The notes below the pieces were generated by a model. The model had not been told where the DNA came from. It ran no database searches and saw only the letters and a program-made list of their open reading frames with translations. DNA of 64,000 nucleotides. Origin: Harenicola maris (lineage in GTDB: Bacteria; Pseudomonadota; Alphaproteobacteria; Rhodobacterales; Rhodobacteraceae). The translations under genes and the position numbers were made by a program. This document shows, in pieces, positions 49,542 to 57,488 of the stretch. Location: contig JADQAZ010000001.1 in the NCBI GenBank assembly GCA_018524345.1, positions 806,001-870,000 of the forward strand. Direction: 5' to 3'. The first letter of the stretch is position 1; every line of letters starts with the position of its first letter.

Positions 49542-49560
49542 GGGGGGCTGTTTGCCCCCC
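49542..49560 (+). terminator. Hairpin after the radical SAM gene
   Basis: GGGGGGC-TGTTT-GCCCCCC forms a 7-bp perfect stem 11 bases after the stop. There is no T-run. Confidence 0.45.
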
Positions 49561-49586
49561 TCGATGCTGCGCATCTCACCCCCCAA

Positions 49587-49606
49587 GGATATTTGACCCA
49601 ATAAGA
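49587..49606. repeat. Short intergenic repeat, copy 2
   Basis: GGATATTTGACCCAATAAGA matches the 2685 copy except for one base. It follows the hairpin at 49542. Confidence 0.55.
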
Positions 49607-49680
49607 AACAGGGGGTGTTTTGGGAGGGGGGCTTGCCTGCGCGGGCAGGGGGCGACAGGTTGCGGGGGACAGGAGGGGCC

Positions 49681-50307
49681 ATGGAAACTGGGGACACGGG
49701 CGCGATTTGCGCGGGCATTCTGGCGGCGGGGCGCAGGGGCCGCAGGCGCATGGTCGCCGTGGCGGGGGCGCCGGCGAGCGGGAAGTCGACATTGGCGGAG
49801 GCTCTGGCGCAGGCCCTCGGCGCGGCGGGCTGCGCGGCCAGTGTGGTGCCGATGGACGGGTTTCACCTGAGCAACCGGATTTTGCAGGCGCGGGGGCTTT
49901 TGCCCCGCAAGGGCGCGCCGGAGAGTTTTGACGCCGAGGGGTTTGTCGCCCTGATGCCGCGCCTGCGCGATGCGCCTTCGGTGGTCTATCCGCTGTTCGA
50001 CCGCGCCCGCGATCTGGCGGAGGCGGGGGCAGGGGCGCTGGATGCGGATTGTGATACTGTGATTGTGGAGGGGAACTATCTGCTGTTTGATGCCGCGCCT
50101 TGGCGCGATCTTCAGCCGTTTTGGGATATCTCGATCCGTTTGACCCCGCCTTTGCCCCTGTTGCGCCAGCGTTTGGTCGATCGTTGGCTGGCCCATGGTC
50201 ATAGCGCGGAGGCGGCGCAGGCGCGGGCAGAGGCCAATGACCTGCCCAATGCGCGCCTGATTGCTCAGGCCGCTTTGCCTGCGGATATCACCCTCACCGG
50301 GGTATAG
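49681..50307 (+). CDS. Uridine-kinase/phosphoribulokinase-like P-loop kinase
   Basis: This 208-aa protein has Walker A VAGAPASGKSTLAEAL, SVVPMDGFHLSNRIL with the base-binding DGFH motif, VIVEGNYLLFDAAPW and a lid-like HGHSAEAAQARAEANDLPNARLI. The pattern matches small sugar or nucleoside kinases of the PRK/UK fold, such as the fructokinase-type FrcK. The phosphate acceptor is unknown. GGAGGGG precedes the ATG. Confidence 0.85.
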   Translation: METGDTGAICAGILAAGRRGRRRMVAVAGAPASGKSTLAEALAQALGAAGCAASVVPMDGFHLSNRILQARGLLPRKGAPESFDAEGFVALMPRLRDAPSVVYPLFDRARDLAEAGAGALDADCDTVIVEGNYLLFDAAPWRDLQPFWDISIRLTPPLPLLRQRLVDRWLAHGHSAEAAQARAEANDLPNARLIAQAALPADITLTGV

Positions 50308-50335
50308 CCGGGCCAAACAGCGGCCCGGCGGCGCC

Positions 50336-51346
50336 TTAGCCGCGGCGGCGGCGGGTTTTGCGTTCCGGCTTGGGCGCATCGCCGGTGCCGTCACTGGCCG
50401 AGGAGAAGCCGCCCAGTTCCTTTTCGATCATCGCCGCATCGGGGCGCGGGCCGGGCGCGCGGGTTTCCAGCGCCGCGCGCATGGCGCTCAGGTGCTCCGG
50501 CGTGGTGCCGCAGCAGCCGCCGATGATCGTGGCACCCGCGTCGCGCGCCATGCAGGCATAGGTCGCCATCAGCTCGGGCGTGCCATCGTAATGGATATGC
50601 CCCTCGACGTATTTCGGGATGCCCGCATTGCCCTTGGCAATCACCGGCGCGGGCGGCGTGGCATCGGTAAAGCCCAGCACCGTGCGCATCAGGTCAGAGG
50701 AGCCCACCCCGCAGTTCGCCCCGAAGGCCAGCGGTTTGTGGTCCAGCTTGGCCACCATTTCGGCCATGGCGGTGGAGGTCATCCCCATCATGGTGCGCCC
50801 TGCGGTGTCAAAGCTCATGGTGCCGCACCATGGCATATCGGCCAGCTTGGCGGCCTCGGCGGCGGCCATGTATTCCTCTGGCGCGGAAATGGTTTCCACC
50901 CAAAGGACATCTGCGCCGCCCTCTTTCAGGCCCACGGCCTGCTCGTGGAACATTTCCACGGCGAGTTCGTGGGTCAGAGGGCCAAGGGGGGCCATGATCT
51001 CGCCCGTGGGGCCCATGGAGCCCGCCACGATCACGGTGTGATCCTGCTTGTCGGCCAGCTCGCGCCCGATCTCTGCGCCCAGACGGTTCAGCTCGCGCAC
51101 ACGGTCCTGCGCATCATGCAGCTTAAGCCGCGCCGCCGTGCCGCCAAAGGTATTGGTCAGGAAGATATCGCTGCCCGCATCCACCGCGCCCTTGTACAGG
51201 GCAGTGATCCGGTCGCGGTGCTCTACATTCCACAGCTCGGGCGCATCGCCCGATTGCAGGCCCATGTTGAACAGGGTCGTGCCGGTGGCACCATCGGCCA
51301 ACAGCCAGTCGCGTTTCGCCAATAGGTCAGAGAGAGCATTGCTCAT
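50336..51346 (-). CDS. bmt: Betaine-homocysteine S-methyltransferase family protein
   Basis: This 336-aa protein has the BHMT barrel: LLADGATGTTLFNMGL, FLTNTFGGTAARL, VAGSMGPTGEIM, GANCGVGSSDL and GGCCGTTPEHLSAM. The three zinc-binding Cys (one in GANCGVG, two in GGCCGTT) hold homocysteine. It moves a methyl group from betaine or a corrinoid protein to homocysteine. A structured leader lies just upstream (51373-51433). The C-terminal 40 residues are disordered and basic (KPERKTRRRRG). AAAGG precedes the start. Confidence 0.9.
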   Translation of the reverse strand: MSNALSDLLAKRDWLLADGATGTTLFNMGLQSGDAPELWNVEHRDRITALYKGAVDAGSDIFLTNTFGGTAARLKLHDAQDRVRELNRLGAEIGRELADKQDHTVIVAGSMGPTGEIMAPLGPLTHELAVEMFHEQAVGLKEGGADVLWVETISAPEEYMAAAEAAKLADMPWCGTMSFDTAGRTMMGMTSTAMAEMVAKLDHKPLAFGANCGVGSSDLMRTVLGFTDATPPAPVIAKGNAGIPKYVEGHIHYDGTPELMATYACMARDAGATIIGGCCGTTPEHLSAMRAALETRAPGPRPDAAMIEKELGGFSSASDGTGDAPKPERKTRRRRG

Positions 51347-51372
51347 TTTGATGGGCCTTTCTTGGGCGCGCA

Positions 51373-51433
51373 GCCTGCCGTGCAGGCATGGCGCAAAAAT
51401 AATTTGCCTGCGCATCGCACATTGCTGCGCGAT
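51373..51433 (-). ncRNA. Structured leader of bmt with alternative pairings (candidate riboswitch)
   Basis: On the minus strand ATCGCGCA-GCAA-TGTGCGAT forms an 8-bp stem with a GNRA tetraloop (51414-51433). Then GCAGGCA (51405-51411) can pair with TGCCTGC (51382-51388), which can instead pair with GCAGGC (51373-51378). GCGCA (51409-51413) can also pair with TGCGC (51391-51395). These are mutually exclusive folds just before the ribosome site. No known SAM riboswitch core is seen. Confidence 0.4.
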
Positions 51434-51449
51434 ACACAAATGCAAACAG

Positions 51450-51468
51450 GCCCGGCCAAGATCCGGGC
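51450..51468 (-). terminator. Terminator after the ATPase zeta gene
   Basis: GCCCGG and CCGGGC form a 6-bp stem with a 7-base loop, followed on the minus strand by CTGTTT. It separates the zeta gene from the bmt leader. Confidence 0.5.
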
Positions 51469-51478
51469 GGGACGCGTG

Positions 51479-51799
51479 CTAGTCTTTGATCTCGGTCATC
51501 AGCTGGGCTTTGGCCTCGGCCAGAAACGCAACCATCTTGCTGCGGATCTCGGTCTCTTCGGCCTTGTCGCCCAGATCGCCGGAGACCTTGCGATACACAT
51601 CCTCGTCGCCGGCTTCTTCGAAGTCGGAGGCGATCACCTCCTTGGCATAGGCCTCGGCATCGGCGCCCGCTTTGCCCATAAGGCCCGCGGCCCAAAGGCC
51701 AAGCAATTTGTTGCGGCGTGCCTCTGCCTTGAACTGCATTTCCGCGTCATGGGCGAATTTGTTTTCAAAGGCGGCTTCGCGATTTTCGAATGTGGACAT
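51479..51799 (-). CDS. DUF1476 protein, F1-ATPase zeta-type inhibitor
   Basis: This 106-aa protein matches the zeta subunit of alpha-proteobacterial F1Fo-ATPase, first described in Paracoccus: MSTFENREAAFENKFAHDAEMQFKAEARRNKLLGLWAAGLMG, then EAYAKEVIASDFEEAGDEDVYRKV. Its N-terminal segment blocks ATP hydrolysis, so the enzyme works mainly in synthesis. The protein is all-helical and full length. It is a separate unit, with no atp gene nearby. Confidence 0.92.
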   Translation of the reverse strand: MSTFENREAAFENKFAHDAEMQFKAEARRNKLLGLWAAGLMGKAGADAEAYAKEVIASDFEEAGDEDVYRKVSGDLGDKAEETEIRSKMVAFLAEAKAQLMTEIKD

Positions 51800-51861
51800 G
51801 GTATTTGCTCCAAAATGGCTGTGCCGTGTACATATGAAAGGCGCGGCGGATTGCCTAGGGG

Positions 51862-52929
51862 TTAAGCGCCGCGAATGGCGAAAAGCTGCTCCAACCGCGC
51901 CACATTGGCCTCGCGCTCGGCCATCGGGCGGCCGCCCTGATTGATCAGGGCGCGGGCCTTGATCATGGCGCCTTCCACATCGCCCTCCTCAAGCTGCAGG
52001 GTCAGATCATTGAGCCATGGCACGTGGTCCTCGGGGGGCAGGGCGTCCTCTACGGCGGTGACCAGCAGGGTGGTGATCTCCTCTTCCCAGCCCTCGTTGT
52101 CGGCCTCATTATCCGCCTCATCGGCCCCGGCCTGCACCTGCGCCATAGTGGCGGAAATCACGCCCGCACCGGATTCGATATATTCATCCAGCGGCTGCCC
52201 CGCGCCGATCCCGAGGATCAGCTGCGTCTGATACCCCGCATCGGGCAGGAACATCCGGTCGGGGGCAATGCCAAGGGCCTCCATAATATCGCCCTGCATC
52301 TCCGGCGTCATCACATCGGCGGCGCTCAGCCCGTCGGGGTCGGGCAATCCGCTCTCCAGAATATGGGGGGCGCCATGGTCCACCGCGCTCCACTCCGCGT
52401 CGTCCTCCATCCCCTCGGGCGAACGGCTCGCCCGCATCCGCACAAGGGCCCCGTCGCGGTAGACGGCAAAGCCGAAATCCGCGCCCGGATGCCGCGTGCC
52501 GGAATAGCGGAAGACGATCATCTCCACCGCGCCAAGGGCGGCAGAGACCTTCATCAACATCTCGCTCGGGCCGGTCTCCACATGGTTGCGAAACTCGATC
52601 AGGGTGCGCGCAGGGGTGCCAATGGGATGCGACAGACGCAAAGGGTCCTTATCCTCGCCAAAGCCCATATCGCCCAGAACAAGCCGCGTGATCGGCCCCT
52701 CGGGCAGGCTGCCCTCTGGCAAAACCGCAAGGCCCGGCATCTGGATCGCGGGCACCTTGGGCTTTGACCCGCCGCCAAAAAGCCGCGCCAATAGCCCCTT
52801 CTTTGGGGCAGGCTCGTCCTCTACCTTGGGCTGAAAGCCCCCCTGACGGGCGCGTTGAAAGGCCTCTGCCACCGCAAGGGGCGGCAGTTCGACCAAGGCA
52901 AAATCCAGAACCGCAAAATCTTCTTCCAT
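51862..52929 (-). CDS. Hypothetical protein (355 aa) with an acidic repeat-like segment
   Basis: This protein is not recognised. Residues 1-50 are helical, then KKGLLARLFGGGSKPK forms a basic linker. Residues about 65-240 hold a mixed alpha/beta domain (RLVLGDMGFGEDKDPLRLSHP, MIVFRYSGTRHPGADFGFAVY). Residues about 245-285 are strongly acidic (DEADNEADNEGWEEE). A short helical pair ends it. No signal or membrane helix is seen. ATG at 52929 has GAGGCGG upstream. Confidence 0.75.
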   Translation of the reverse strand: MEEDFAVLDFALVELPPLAVAEAFQRARQGGFQPKVEDEPAPKKGLLARLFGGGSKPKVPAIQMPGLAVLPEGSLPEGPITRLVLGDMGFGEDKDPLRLSHPIGTPARTLIEFRNHVETGPSEMLMKVSAALGAVEMIVFRYSGTRHPGADFGFAVYRDGALVRMRASRSPEGMEDDAEWSAVDHGAPHILESGLPDPDGLSAADVMTPEMQGDIMEALGIAPDRMFLPDAGYQTQLILGIGAGQPLDEYIESGAGVISATMAQVQAGADEADNEADNEGWEEEITTLLVTAVEDALPPEDHVPWLNDLTLQLEEGDVEGAMIKARALINQGGRPMAEREANVARLEQLFAIRGA

Positions 52930-53038
52930 CAATCCGCCTCAAGCCAAAGGGCATCGCGCGCGAATTGGCCGGGGGCAAAAACCGCGCAGGTTGTTAACTG
53001 TGAATTCAGCGTGGGCAAAACCGGCCCAAGTGTCAACA

Positions 53039-53071
53039 CGGGCGGGCAGGGCGGGGGCCCCAGCCCGCCCG
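53039..53071 (-). terminator. GC-rich hairpin after the PF20066-type gene
   Basis: CGGGCGGGC and GCCCGCCCG form a long stem immediately after the stop at 53076 on the minus strand. There is no T-run. Confidence 0.45.
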
Positions 53072-53075
53072 CCGG

Positions 53076-53492
53076 TCACAGCTCCAGCACCATATGCGGC
53101 TGCCCGTCCGAGGTCCGCTCGCACGAGGTCCCCGCAGGGCCGACAACACAGTCAATCCGCTTGCGCATATTGGAAAAGCTGTCAAAGGCCACAACATCCA
53201 CCGCTTCGTCCAGATCAAGGCTCAGGTGATACCACCCCGGCTCCACCTGCCGCGCGGCGGTGACGCTGGCGGCAAAGGGCTGCGACAAATAGCTGCCGCG
53301 CACCCGCCCGCCCGCGGCCCATGCCGCAGGCGCGGCCTGCCCAAGGGCGGCGGACAGGGTGTTCCAATCGCGATAGCCCTGCGCCTTGGCCACGGCCTCA
53401 AGCGCCGCACTATGGCTCATCTCGCCCGCCTCGGCCCGCAGGCGCCGCGCCTGCGCCTTGGCCTCGGCAAGGCTGGTTATTGTGCGCTTCAT
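53076..53492 (-). CDS. PF20066-type (glyoxalase-related) domain protein
   Basis: This 138-aa protein starts MKRTITSLAEAKAQARRLRA, then SHSAALEAVAKAQGYRDWNTLSAALG, the small helical module found at the end of many glyoxalase-superfamily proteins. The rest (about residues 60-138) has GSYLSQPFAASVTAARQVEPGWYHLSL and a closing CERTSDGQPHMVLEL. The module is often beside VOC domains, but no VOC domain is attached here. Its ATG overlaps the MATE gene stop (ATGA), so the two are coupled. Confidence 0.75.
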   Translation of the reverse strand: MKRTITSLAEAKAQARRLRAEAGEMSHSAALEAVAKAQGYRDWNTLSAALGQAAPAAWAAGGRVRGSYLSQPFAASVTAARQVEPGWYHLSLDLDEAVDVVAFDSFSNMRKRIDCVVGPAGTSCERTSDGQPHMVLEL

Positions 53493-54931
53493 GGTCTCAA
53501 CTCCATATCCCGTTTCATATTCTGGGCAAAAACGCCCCACCGCAGGCCCCTGCGCCCGCGCATCAAAACCACAGCGGTCAAACCAAGCAGCAAGAGTTCC
53601 GCCGCAGGCCCCGCCAGCCATATCCCGCCCTCGCCAAAGGCAAGGGGCAGGCCAAAGGTCAGGGGGATGGCAAAGACATAGGGCTTTGACAGGTTCAAAA
53701 CCGCCGCCCGGCCCGCATCGCCAATCGCCTGAAAATGGGCTGCAACCATCACCATCGGTCCGGCCAGAAAGAACATCCCAATTGTAACCGGCAGGATCCG
53801 CGCCACCTCGGCGATCACCTCGGGGTCCTCCACAAAACGCGCCCCGATGGGCGCGGCAAACACCGTCAAAACCCCCTGAACCATGGCGCAATAGGCAAAG
53901 GCGACCCAAAGCGAGATCACAAGGCTCTGGTCACTGCGCGCCCATTTGCCCGCGCCGTAATTGTTGCCCGTGATGGTCTGCATCGCGAAAGACAGCCCAA
54001 GCAGGGGCAAATAGCCAAAGGTCATCACCCGCGTGACAATGCCGTAAGCCGACACCGTCGCCGCGTAATGCACTGTCTCCACCGATTGCAGGGCGGCAAT
54101 CACGGCGCTCGACCCCAAAGCAAGCCCCAGAAACCCAAGGCTCAATGGCGCGCCAAGCTGCAATATCCGCCGCCAATGCCCCGCAATCCCATACCGCCAA
54201 AGCGCGGAAGGACGCAGCATCGTCTGCCCGCGCAACCGAAACCCAAGGAGGATCGCAAAGGCCAGCACCTGCGCCGCCCCCGTCCCAAGGGCCGACCCCG
54301 CAACCCCCATCTCGAACACCGCAATCAGCAGAAAGTTGAACCCGATATTGGCCATCGACACCAGCAGGCTGATCGCCGCCATAAACCCAACCCGCCCCTC
54401 ATTGCGCAGCGCATCGGAATTGACCGACAAGACAAAGGCAAGAGGCGAGAAAAGCGCCGTAATCCGCAAATAGACCCAGCCCATCTGCGCCAACTCCCCG
54501 TTGCCCGCCGCTGCCGCAAGGGTCAGGGGCCGCCCTGCAATGGCAAACAAACCGATCAATACGGTGCCTAGGAGCAGGGCCAAACCATGGGCCCCGGCAA
54601 AGACCGCACGCGCGTCCGCCCGCCGTCCGGCCCCGATATGACGCGCCAGAAGGCTCGACATCCCGGAGGAGACAAGCGTCGCCAAAGCCACAACCATCAT
54701 ATAGGCGGGAAACATCAAGGTCACCGCCGCAAGGGCCTCCGGCCCGACGTAATGCCCAAGGAACAGGGCATCCACAACCGCCAGAACCCCGTTCATCCCC
54801 ATCACAAAAATGATCGGCAGGGCCGTCTTGACGTAGGTCGCGGGCAGGGGGGCGGTCAGAAAGTCATTGGGGGGCGGCGCGGCCGCCTCGGCAGCCGTCT
54901 CTTCAATCTGGTCAATCTGGGAAACAGACAT
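53489..54931 (-). CDS. MATE-family efflux transporter
   Basis: This 480-aa protein has twelve hydrophobic helices in two halves. It shows ALPIIFVMGMNGVLAVVDALFLGHYVGPEALAAVTL at the start, LVSSGMSSLLARHIGAGRR, and GIVTRVMTFGYLPLLGLSFAMQTITGNNYGAG in the second half. MATE proteins expel cationic compounds using Na+ or H+. Start chosen at ATG 54931 rather than TTG 54952. A 329-base gap follows before purC. Confidence 0.9.
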   Translation of the reverse strand: MSVSQIDQIEETAAEAAAPPPNDFLTAPLPATYVKTALPIIFVMGMNGVLAVVDALFLGHYVGPEALAAVTLMFPAYMMVVALATLVSSGMSSLLARHIGAGRRADARAVFAGAHGLALLLGTVLIGLFAIAGRPLTLAAAAGNGELAQMGWVYLRITALFSPLAFVLSVNSDALRNEGRVGFMAAISLLVSMANIGFNFLLIAVFEMGVAGSALGTGAAQVLAFAILLGFRLRGQTMLRPSALWRYGIAGHWRRILQLGAPLSLGFLGLALGSSAVIAALQSVETVHYAATVSAYGIVTRVMTFGYLPLLGLSFAMQTITGNNYGAGKWARSDQSLVISLWVAFAYCAMVQGVLTVFAAPIGARFVEDPEVIAEVARILPVTIGMFFLAGPMVMVAAHFQAIGDAGRAAVLNLSKPYVFAIPLTFGLPLAFGEGGIWLAGPAAELLLLGLTAVVLMRGRRGLRWGVFAQNMKRDMELRP

Positions 54932-55260
54932 GTCACCAGTATCCTCTCGCAAGAAGGATCGCGCAATTTAACAGGACAGGCACTCGCGTTACCATCCGCG
55001 CAATCAATATCCATGCGTGAAGGAAACAGGTTTCAGTATCGCGGAACTTCACCAAAGCCATCATCGGCCAGCGAGCGGCGGGCGTCTGCGAGGCCCTGCA
55101 CAGCCCTTTGCCCCATCACGCCGCGCCGGTCAACCCGCCGCAATCACGCCGCCCGCATCACCGCCCCCGCATCAAGGCCGCTTGCCCCGCCGCGCCCCAT
55201 AGCTTATAGCCCCGCTCATACCGGCGGGCGCATGGCATCGCCGCGCGCTCCGGGGGTCTC
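54932..55260. other. 329-base divergent gap upstream of purC
   Basis: I see no gene, RNA or repeat here. It must hold the divergent promoters of the MATE gene and of purC. No recognisable PurR-like box was found. Confidence 0.5.
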
Positions 55261-56019
55261 ATGGCACGACGCAAAAAGATTTACGAAGGCAAGGCAAAGA
55301 TTCTCTTCGAGGGTCCAGAACCGGGAACCCTCGTGCAGTATTTCAAAGATGACGCCACCGCCTTCAACGCCGAGAAAAAGGCCGTGATCGAAGGCAAGGG
55401 TGTGCTCAACAACCGCCTGTCCGAATTCTTCATGACCGGGCTGAACAACATCGGCGTGCCGACGCATTTCATCAAACGCCTGAACATGCGCGAACAGCTG
55501 ATCCGCTCGGTCGAGATCATCCCGCTCGAGGTGATCGTGCGCAACTTCGCCGCCGGAACGCTGGCCAAACGGCTGGGCCTGGAGGAGGGCACAGCCCTGC
55601 CGCGCCCGATCGTGGAATTTTGCTACAAAGACGACAGCCTCGGCGATCCGCTGGTGGCCGAAGAGCACATCATCGCCTTCGGCTGGGCCAGCCAGCAAGA
55701 CCTCGACGATATGCTCGCCCTTGCCCTGCGCGTGAACGACTTCCTGTCGGGCATGATGATGGGCGTCGGCATCCGCGTCGCCGATTTCAAAATCGAAATC
55801 GGCCGCGTCTGGGAAGGCGACTTTATGCGCCTGATCGTCGCCGATGAAATCAGCCCCGACAGCTGCCGGCTCTGGGACATCAAAACAGGGCAAAAGCTCG
55901 ACAAGGATGTCTTCCGCCGCGACCTCGGCGATCTGGCCGATGCCTATACAGAGGTCGCCCGCCGCCTCGGCGTGCTGCCCGCGGCCTCCGCTGTCTCCAA
56001 ACCCACGCTCATCAACTAG
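55261..56019 (+). CDS. purC: Phosphoribosylaminoimidazole-succinocarboxamide synthase
   Basis: This 252-aa SAICAR synthetase is normal length. It has [72 protein letters not shown]-like [17 protein letters not shown], and [13 protein letters not shown] with the catalytic Asp. It joins aspartate to CAIR with ATP in purine synthesis. It leads purC-purS-purQ. Confidence 0.97.
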   Translation: MARRKKIYEGKAKILFEGPEPGTLVQYFKDDATAFNAEKKAVIEGKGVLNNRLSEFFMTGLNNIGVPTHFIKRLNMREQLIRSVEIIPLEVIVRNFAAGTLAKRLGLEEGTALPRPIVEFCYKDDSLGDPLVAEEHIIAFGWASQQDLDDMLALALRVNDFLSGMMMGVGIRVADFKIEIGRVWEGDFMRLIVADEISPDSCRLWDIKTGQKLDKDVFRRDLGDLADAYTEVARRLGVLPAASAVSKPTLIN

Positions 56020-56043
56020 ACCTGATCGAAGAAAGGCCCTGCC

Positions 56044-56277
56044 ATGAAGGCCACCGTGCATGTGATGCTGAAAAACGGCGTTCTCGACCCGCAAGGAGAG
56101 GCCATCCGCGCCTCCCTCGGCACCCTCGGCTTTGAAAGCGCCCTCGGCGTGCGTCAGGGCAAGATCATCGAACTTGATCTGGCCGATGGCACCACCGAAG
56201 ATGAGGTGACCAAAATGTGCGAGGCCCTCTTGGCCAATACCGTCATCGAAAGCTACCGAATCGAGATGGGCGCATGA
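56044..56277 (+). CDS. purS: Phosphoribosylformylglycinamidine synthase subunit PurS
   Basis: This 77-aa protein has the PurS pattern [41 protein letters not shown] and [12 protein letters not shown]. It bridges PurQ and PurL in the three-part FGAM synthase. Its stop overlaps the purQ ATG. Confidence 0.97.
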   Translation: MKATVHVMLKNGVLDPQGEAIRASLGTLGFESALGVRQGKIIELDLADGTTEDEVTKMCEALLANTVIESYRIEMGA

Positions 56278-56942
56278 AGGCAGCCGTCGTCACCTTCCCG
56301 GGCTCCAACTGCGACCGCGACCTCGCCGTGGCCTTCGAGGCCGCAGGCTTTGAGGTCGCCCGCGTCTGGCACAAGGACACAGAGCTGCCCCAAGGCACCG
56401 ACATCGTCGGCCTTCCGGGCGGCTTCTCCTACGGCGACTACCTGCGCTGCGGCGCCATCGCGGCCCAAAGCCCGATCTGCCGCGCCGTGGCGGCCCACGC
56501 GGAAAAAGGCGGCTATGCCATCGGCATCTGCAACGGCTTTCAGGTGCTTTGCGAAACCGGCCTGCTGCCCGGCACGCTGATGCGCAACGCGGGCATCAAG
56601 TTCATCTGCAAAACCGTCGGCCTGCGGGTGGCGAATGAAGACAGCGTCTTCACCGCGCCCTACGGCCTCGGCACCGATATCGAAATCCCCGTGGCCCACC
56701 ACGACGGCAACTTCTACGCCGACGATGCAACCCTCGCCGCGATCGAGGCCGAGGGCAGGGTGGCCTTCCGCTACCTCGAGAACCCCAACGGCTCGCTGGG
56801 CGATATCGCAGGGGTGCTGTCTTCCAATGGCCGCGTCCTTGGCATGATGCCCCACCCCGAACGCGCCATTGATGCGCGCCACGGCGGCACAGACGGGCAA
56901 GCGCTCTTCACAGCCCTCGCCGGCGCCATGGCCGAAGCCTAA
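56274..56942 (+). CDS. purQ: Phosphoribosylformylglycinamidine synthase subunit PurQ
   Basis: This 222-aa glutaminase has [42 protein letters not shown], the nucleophile Cys86 in [10 protein letters not shown], and MMPHPERA with the catalytic His. It frees ammonia from glutamine for the PurL reaction. The purL gene is not in the window. Confidence 0.97.
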   Translation: MKAAVVTFPGSNCDRDLAVAFEAAGFEVARVWHKDTELPQGTDIVGLPGGFSYGDYLRCGAIAAQSPICRAVAAHAEKGGYAIGICNGFQVLCETGLLPGTLMRNAGIKFICKTVGLRVANEDSVFTAPYGLGTDIEIPVAHHDGNFYADDATLAAIEAEGRVAFRYLENPNGSLGDIAGVLSSNGRVLGMMPHPERAIDARHGGTDGQALFTALAGAMAEA

Positions 56943-56962
56943 CCCCCGCCGCGCGCGGCCCC

Positions 56963-57003
56963 AGACTTTTGCAAAAGTCTGTCCCAAATCCTTTGAAGGA
57001 TTT
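56963..57003. repeat. Double-hairpin intergenic repeat, copy 2
   Basis: AGACTTTTGCAAAAGTCT (56963-56980) and AAATCCTTTGAAGGATTT (56986-57003) form tandem palindromes in the layout of the 20610 copy. It follows purQ by 20 bases. Confidence 0.7.
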
Positions 57004-57037
57004 GGCCACCGCCCGTGGCAAGCCATAGGACGCCCCA

Positions 57038-57427
57038 ATGAAACCTGCGAAAACAGCCGCCCTAGCCCTGACCGCCCTGATTGCTCTGCTGCATCTCTAT
57101 ATCGCGTGGTTCGAGCTTTTCGCATGGACCAGCCGCGGCCCCGTGGTTTTTGAGACCTTCCCGCCAGAGCTTTTCGCCCAAACCACGGTTATGGCCGCGA
57201 ACCAGGGCGTCTATAACGCCTTTCTCGCGGCGGGGCTGATCTGGTCCCTGCTGATCCGCGATCCGAAATGGCAGGCGAATATCGCCGCCTGTTTCCTGAT
57301 CTTCGTCGCCATAGCTGGCGCGGCTGCCGCCCTGACCATCGCGCTCAAAACCGGCATGGTACAGCTGCTTCCGGCCCTGATCGCCCTCGCGCTCCTCGCC
57401 CTTTCGCGCAGAAACGCGGGCGCATAA
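57038..57427 (+). CDS. DUF1304 membrane protein
   Basis: This 129-aa protein has four hydrophobic helices, starting ALALTALIALLHLYIAWFELFAWTSRGPVVFETFPPELF and MAANQGVYNAFLAAGLIWSLL. DUF1304 is a family of small inner-membrane proteins with no known function. It may share the pur transcript, but the double hairpin between them suggests separate expression. Confidence 0.85.
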   Translation: MKPAKTAALALTALIALLHLYIAWFELFAWTSRGPVVFETFPPELFAQTTVMAANQGVYNAFLAAGLIWSLLIRDPKWQANIAACFLIFVAIAGAAAALTIALKTGMVQLLPALIALALLALSRRNAGA

Positions 57428-57488
57428 ACGCCCCCGCCTTGCAAAACCTGTTTTGCCGCGCCCCGTTTGCCCGTAAACTGCCGCTGTG

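Noticed and set aside
51347-51478. SAM-II or SAH riboswitch before bmt
   Set aside because: The conserved core strings of these classes are not present; only generic alternative stems are visible.
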